Below are positions 6,272 through 8,247 of a DNA stretch of 8,247 nucleotides, piece by piece. Below the pieces are notes generated by a model. It saw nothing but the letters and a program-made list of their open reading frames with translations. It was not told the origin of the DNA and did no database searches. Made by a program: the position numbers and the translations under genes. The DNA lies in NCBI GenBank assembly GCA_016649675.1, contig JAENXG010000103.1:1-8247 (forward strand), read 5' to 3'. Numbering within the stretch: position 1 is the first letter of the stretch; each line of letters starts with the position of its first letter. Source of the DNA: Methyloceanibacter sp. Its GTDB lineage: Bacteria; Pseudomonadota; Alphaproteobacteria; Rhizobiales; Methyloligellaceae.

Positions 6272-6406
6272 AAGCCGTTCAAACAGAAACAGTCTTCGTC
6301 ATGGCCGGGCTTGTCCCGGCCATCCACGTCTTTGATACCTGGCGGAAAATTCGTGGATGCCCGGCACAAGGCCCGGGCATGAGCATTCAATTCGATTGAA
6401 CGGCTT
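6272..6406. repeat. Composite palindromic repeat: 11-bp inverted repeat enclosing two REP-type hairpins
   Basis: The outer arms AAGCCGTTCAA (6272-6282) and TTGAACGGCTT (6396-6406) are an exact 11-bp inverted repeat. Inside is hairpin 1, ATGGCCGGG (6301-6309) / CCCGGCCAT (6315-6323), and hairpin 2, ATGCCCGG (6357-6364) / CCGGGCAT (6373-6380). The two hairpin units are themselves diverged inverted copies, sharing CATCCACG (6321-6328) and CGTGGATG (6352-6359). A further small dyad TTCAAT/ATTGAA lies at 6386-6400. The hairpin 1 unit (peptide shadow MAGLVPAIHVF) is a dispersed palindrome I recognise from rhizobial-type genomes. Its place between convergent stops suggests a bidirectional terminator or transcript-end stabiliser. 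Confidence 0.8.
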
Positions 6407-7109
6407 GCCCTTGGGTCGTCTTGCTGCAGGCGCGGAAGAACGAGCGGAGGCAGCGGTAGCTCTTGCGCGCGAACCCGCCGACCGCAGAGCTTGCGTTCTG
6501 AGCGGCATGCTTAGCGCGCTCGGTCCGGCTCGGAGGTGCTGCGCTCTCCGCGCTCCCTGTTGCTTCAGACGAGGCAGGGAGGGGTTGCGGCGCGCTGGGC
6601 GCGCTGCTTGCAGCCGGGGCTTGATCCTCAGAGCCGCCGATTGCCGCGCGCGCACTGCGCCATCCTTGGCGCGAGGCGTTGACCGCACGCCCGGTGAGCT
6701 CGGCGAGAGTCTTGGGCGCCTCGCCCTTCGGCTTGGCGAAGGTCTTCTGGTCGTGGGCGACCTTGTCCATGAAGTGCTTGACGCGAGGATCGGAAGCGAC
6801 GTCCGGCGGGATCAACGGACCGTCATAGCTATAGACCTTCTCCACCCCTTTGCAGCCGGGGGAGCTGCGCTCGGCTGAGCAGGAGGCATGATGGCCTTCC
6901 TTGGCGGTGCGGATGACGCAATAGAGCTTGAGCGCGTCGCTCGGCCTCGAATCCTCGCCGACGACCTTGCAGACATAGGTTTGGTCGGGGCCCGTGCAGG
7001 TGACGCAGTAGCTTGCCTCATCGGCCATGGCGAACGGCACGAAGCCGACGATAAGACCTGCGGCAAGAACCGCATGCGGAAGTGCTTTTGAGCAAGCGTG
7101 CCAACTCAT
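6387..7109 (-). CDS. Secreted cysteine-rich protein of unknown function
   Basis: This is a 240-aa minus-strand product I do not recognise. The ATG at 7109-7107 is preceded on that strand by AAGGGGGAGG, about 13 nt away (rather long). It begins a Sec signal peptide: a hydrophobic core at residues 13-28 and likely cleavage at AMA-DE (27-31). The mature N-terminal domain carries six cysteines within about 50 residues (C35, C38, C47, C64, C77, C86), including C-x2-C, suggesting a disulfide-bonded periplasmic module. The middle contains PDVASDPRVKHFMDKVAHDQKTFAKPKG. The second half is an Ala/Ser/Pro-rich linker, then a basic tail with two more cysteines (RCLRSFFRACSK). The frame extends upstream to 7238, but that part lacks a signal peptide and looks non-coding. 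The last codons (QAVQSN-stop) lie inside the composite palindrome. Confidence 0.78.
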   Translation of the reverse strand: MSWHACSKALPHAVLAAGLIVGFVPFAMADEASYCVTCTGPDQTYVCKVVGEDSRPSDALKLYCVIRTAKEGHHASCSAERSSPGCKGVEKVYSYDGPLIPPDVASDPRVKHFMDKVAHDQKTFAKPKGEAPKTLAELTGRAVNASRQGWRSARAAIGGSEDQAPAASSAPSAPQPLPASSEATGSAESAAPPSRTERAKHAAQNASSAVGGFARKSYRCLRSFFRACSKTTQGQAVQSN

Positions 7110-7328
7110 GGCGCGGCGCGAACCTCCCCCTTGATTGTTGCCTGTAACTTTAGCACATCGATGACGCAATCCGCGGCAGAAAACGTGAGTCTTGGGGCTG
7201 CAACCCAGGCGAGCGGGGGCAACCAGAGGATTGCTCAAGAGCCCGAACCCTCGCTATTCGCGCGGTCGGCACCATTTCAGCCGCAGCAGAGGCGCACGTC
7301 CCGCTGCTGGCCGCCGGGGCCTGCGAGG

Positions 7329-7357
7329 TTGACCACCCAGCACCGGATCAGTAAGCC
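7329..7357 (+). promoter_or_regulatory. Candidate promoter for tRNA-Ser
   Basis: TTGACC (7329-7334) and TAAGCC (7352-7357) are separated by 17 nt, and the second box ends 11 nt before the tRNA. The -35 is close to the housekeeping sigma consensus but the -10 is poor, so this is a reasoned guess supported mainly by position. Confidence 0.35.
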
Positions 7358-7368
7358 TTCACTCCTGG

Positions 7369-7461
7369 GGAGACGTGGCCGAGAGGCTGAAGGCGGCGGT
7401 TTGCTAAACCGTTATACGGTCAAAAGCCGTATCGAGGGTTCGAATCCCTCCGTCTCCGCCA
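7369..7461 (+). tRNA. tRNA-Ser (anticodon GCT), CCA encoded
   Basis: A complete class II tRNA. The acceptor stem is GGAGACG (7369-7375) with CGTCTCC (7451-7457), followed by discriminator G and genomic CCA (7459-7461). The anticodon arm is GCGGT (7396-7400) with ACCGT (7408-7412), the loop TTGCTAA giving anticodon GCT (7403-7405), which reads AGC/AGU serine codons. The long variable arm ATACGG (7414-7419) / CCGTAT (7427-7432) is the serine identity feature. The T arm is GAGGG-TTCGAAT-CCCTC (7434-7450). No integrase or duplicated 3' end is visible nearby. Confidence 0.98.
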
Positions 7462-7550
7462 GACGCTTTAGAGTGCAACGAGCCGGCACGATCTTCGAAT
7501 GGGGCCGGCGGTCGCGTCCGGTCCTTCGCCATAATGCGACCGCAACGGGG

Positions 7551-8102
7551 ATGATGATGGGCAGCATGCCGCCAGACCAAATCCGCCAGACCGATCCGCG
7601 CTTCGACCCTATTTTTGTCGAGCGGGAGCGAAACCGGTTCGCCGGCCGCGCGCTGTCCTTTCTCGTCCTGCTCAATGGGGCTGCCTCGCTCGTGCTGCTC
7701 GCCGTCCTGGCGAGGGCGCCCGAATCGACGGTCGACCCGAAATTCGCTGCCGCCATGATGTTCTTCAGCGGCGGCGCCATTGCCGCACTGCTCAGCTCGT
7801 TTCTCGCTTACGTCAACCGGACCGTGAGCATGGAAGCGCCGGAGCGGGCGAGCTTGCGGCGTGTCCTGCTGGCCCTTGCGCTCGCCTCCGTCATCGGCAG
7901 CGGGGCCGCTTTCCTCACCGGCATGAACATGGTCGGGTCGGCATCGTCGGAAAAGTCGAGCTCGCACCCGAAAGGCGCGAAGGAAAAGCCGCCGGCGAAG
8001 GAAGACGACCCGGCGGTGTCGCCGAGCGAGTGGGTGTTGCCCAACCACGGCGAAGTGGCCACCATCGAAGTCAAAGCGCCGGGCGCGCTGCCCCGGCCTT
8101 AA
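7551..8102 (+). CDS. Three-helix inner membrane protein with charged C-terminal tail, function unknown
   Basis: A product of about 183 aa with no recognised family. A charged N-terminus (residues 8-33, DPRFDPIFVERERNR) is followed by predicted helices at about 34-54, 65-88 and 103-125. After these come a Lys/Ser/Pro/Glu-rich linker (about 132-156) and a short tail containing EWVLPNHGEVATIEVKAPG. By the positive-inside rule the N-terminus would be cytosolic and the tail periplasmic. Three in-frame ATGs occur at 7551, 7554 and 7557, with another at 7566. The purine run ACGGGG ends at 7550, which suits 7557 best, but 7551 is given as the longest. The frame is open further upstream only because it reads through the tRNA. 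A palindromic repeat follows 12 nt after the stop. Confidence 0.72.
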   Translation: MMMGSMPPDQIRQTDPRFDPIFVERERNRFAGRALSFLVLLNGAASLVLLAVLARAPESTVDPKFAAAMMFFSGGAIAALLSSFLAYVNRTVSMEAPERASLRRVLLALALASVIGSGAAFLTGMNMVGSASSEKSSSHPKGAKEKPPAKEDDPAVSPSEWVLPNHGEVATIEVKAPGALPRP

Positions 8103-8114
8103 GACGCTATCGCA

Positions 8115-8161
8115 AGCATGATCTTATCGGAAAACCGGTTCCCACTTTTCCGGATCATGCT
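8115..8161. repeat. Dispersed palindromic repeat downstream of the membrane-protein gene
   Basis: The outer arms AGCATGATC (8115-8123) and GATCATGCT (8153-8161) and the inner arms CGGAAAA (8128-8134) and TTTTCCG (8146-8152) form a long hairpin. The loop is CCGGTTCCCAC, and TTAT is unpaired on one side only. I recognise this palindrome from memory as widely dispersed in intergenic regions of rhizobial-type alphaproteobacteria. Lying between convergent genes, it may act as a terminator or a 3'-end block, though there is no long T-run. Confidence 0.8.
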
Positions 8162-8176
8162 CTAGAGGGGGACTGC

Positions 8177-8247
8177 TTACGGCGGTCCGGTCATCTGGCG
8201 CGTGAAGTCATGCCAGATGACCTGCATATCAGCGGTGAGCTCGCTCA
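8177..8247 (-). CDS. C-terminal end of a minus-strand gene (partial, product unknown)
   Basis: A minus-strand frame enters from the right edge and runs 22 codons to TAA (8179-8177). It reads SELTADMQVIWHDFTRQMTGPP, a protein-like composition with mostly G/C-ending codons. Too little is present to assign a family. The convergent orientation relative to the membrane-protein gene and the repeat between them fit a gene end here. It contains a perfect 11-bp inverted repeat. Confidence 0.4.
   Translation of the reverse strand, partial: SELTADMQVIWHDFTRQMTGPP

Noticed and set aside
6139..6399. Plus-strand frame containing MAGLVPAIHVF
   Set aside because: This peptide is the well-known translation artefact of a dispersed palindromic repeat, and the rest overlaps the Sel1 gene in another frame.
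7110..7238. N-terminal extension of the secreted cysteine-rich protein
   Set aside because: The internal ATG at 7109 begins a proper signal peptide; the extension would bury it and has no support.
7369..7461. tRNA-Ser as a possible integration (att) site
   Set aside because: No integrase, no duplicated tRNA 3' end and no foreign-looking genes are visible on either side within the window.
7098..7550. Upstream part of a 334-codon plus-strand frame ending at 8102
   Set aside because: It reads straight through the intact tRNA-Ser gene and has poor coding composition. The membrane protein starts at the ATG cluster at 7551-7557.
1..8247. CRISPR array, insertion sequence or defence system
   Set aside because: No regularly spaced direct repeats, transposase-like frames or defence-family motifs were seen.

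Overview
The GC-rich, densely packed coding, the gene content and two palindromic repeats point to an alphaproteobacterium, most likely Hyphomicrobiales (Rhizobiales). One repeat reads as the spurious peptide MAGLVPAIHVF; the other is the GCATGATC / CGGAAAACCGG type. I recognise both from memory as common in that order. No genus can be named from the sequence alone.

Positions 1-5233 are one tightly packed plus-strand operon built around the GatCAB tRNA amidotransferase. The window opens on what looks like the last codons of gatC (VPKIVE-stop). It continues with a small secreted cysteine-containing protein, gatA (TTG start), a RidA/YjgF-family protein, a PchB-like chorismate mutase-family protein, gatB, and a zinc-independent quinone oxidoreductase. 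Gaps are at most about 14 nt, and two junctions are 4-nt ATGA overlaps. The three amidotransferase subunits are therefore interleaved with three genes unrelated to tRNA amidation. One is secreted, and two belong to families linked to reactive metabolites or chorismate.

Positions 5234-6004 are a transition zone. It holds a probable minus-strand small membrane protein (58 aa) and, upstream in the same frame, a coding-like stretch cut off by an in-frame TAG. Beyond that is an AT-rich presumed control region with a dyad, a TTGACA box and a possible 26-aa plus-strand leader ORF. A short Sel1-repeat protein follows at 6005-6271.

Positions 6272-6406 form a composite palindrome between convergent genes: an 11-bp inverted repeat encloses two REP-type hairpins. 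To its right lies a minus-strand gene for a secreted, cysteine-rich protein (6387-7109). A complete tRNA-Ser(GCT) with encoded CCA lies at 7369-7461. It is followed by a three-helix membrane protein with a charged tail (7551-8102), a second palindromic repeat, and the C-terminal end of a minus-strand gene running off the right edge.

Nothing in the window looks like a mobile element, phage, CRISPR or defence system. The points most worth following are the interleaved gat operon with its secreted inserted gene, the atypical active-site residues of the RidA and PchB-like proteins, the nested palindrome, and the interrupted minus-strand frame at 5327-5746.
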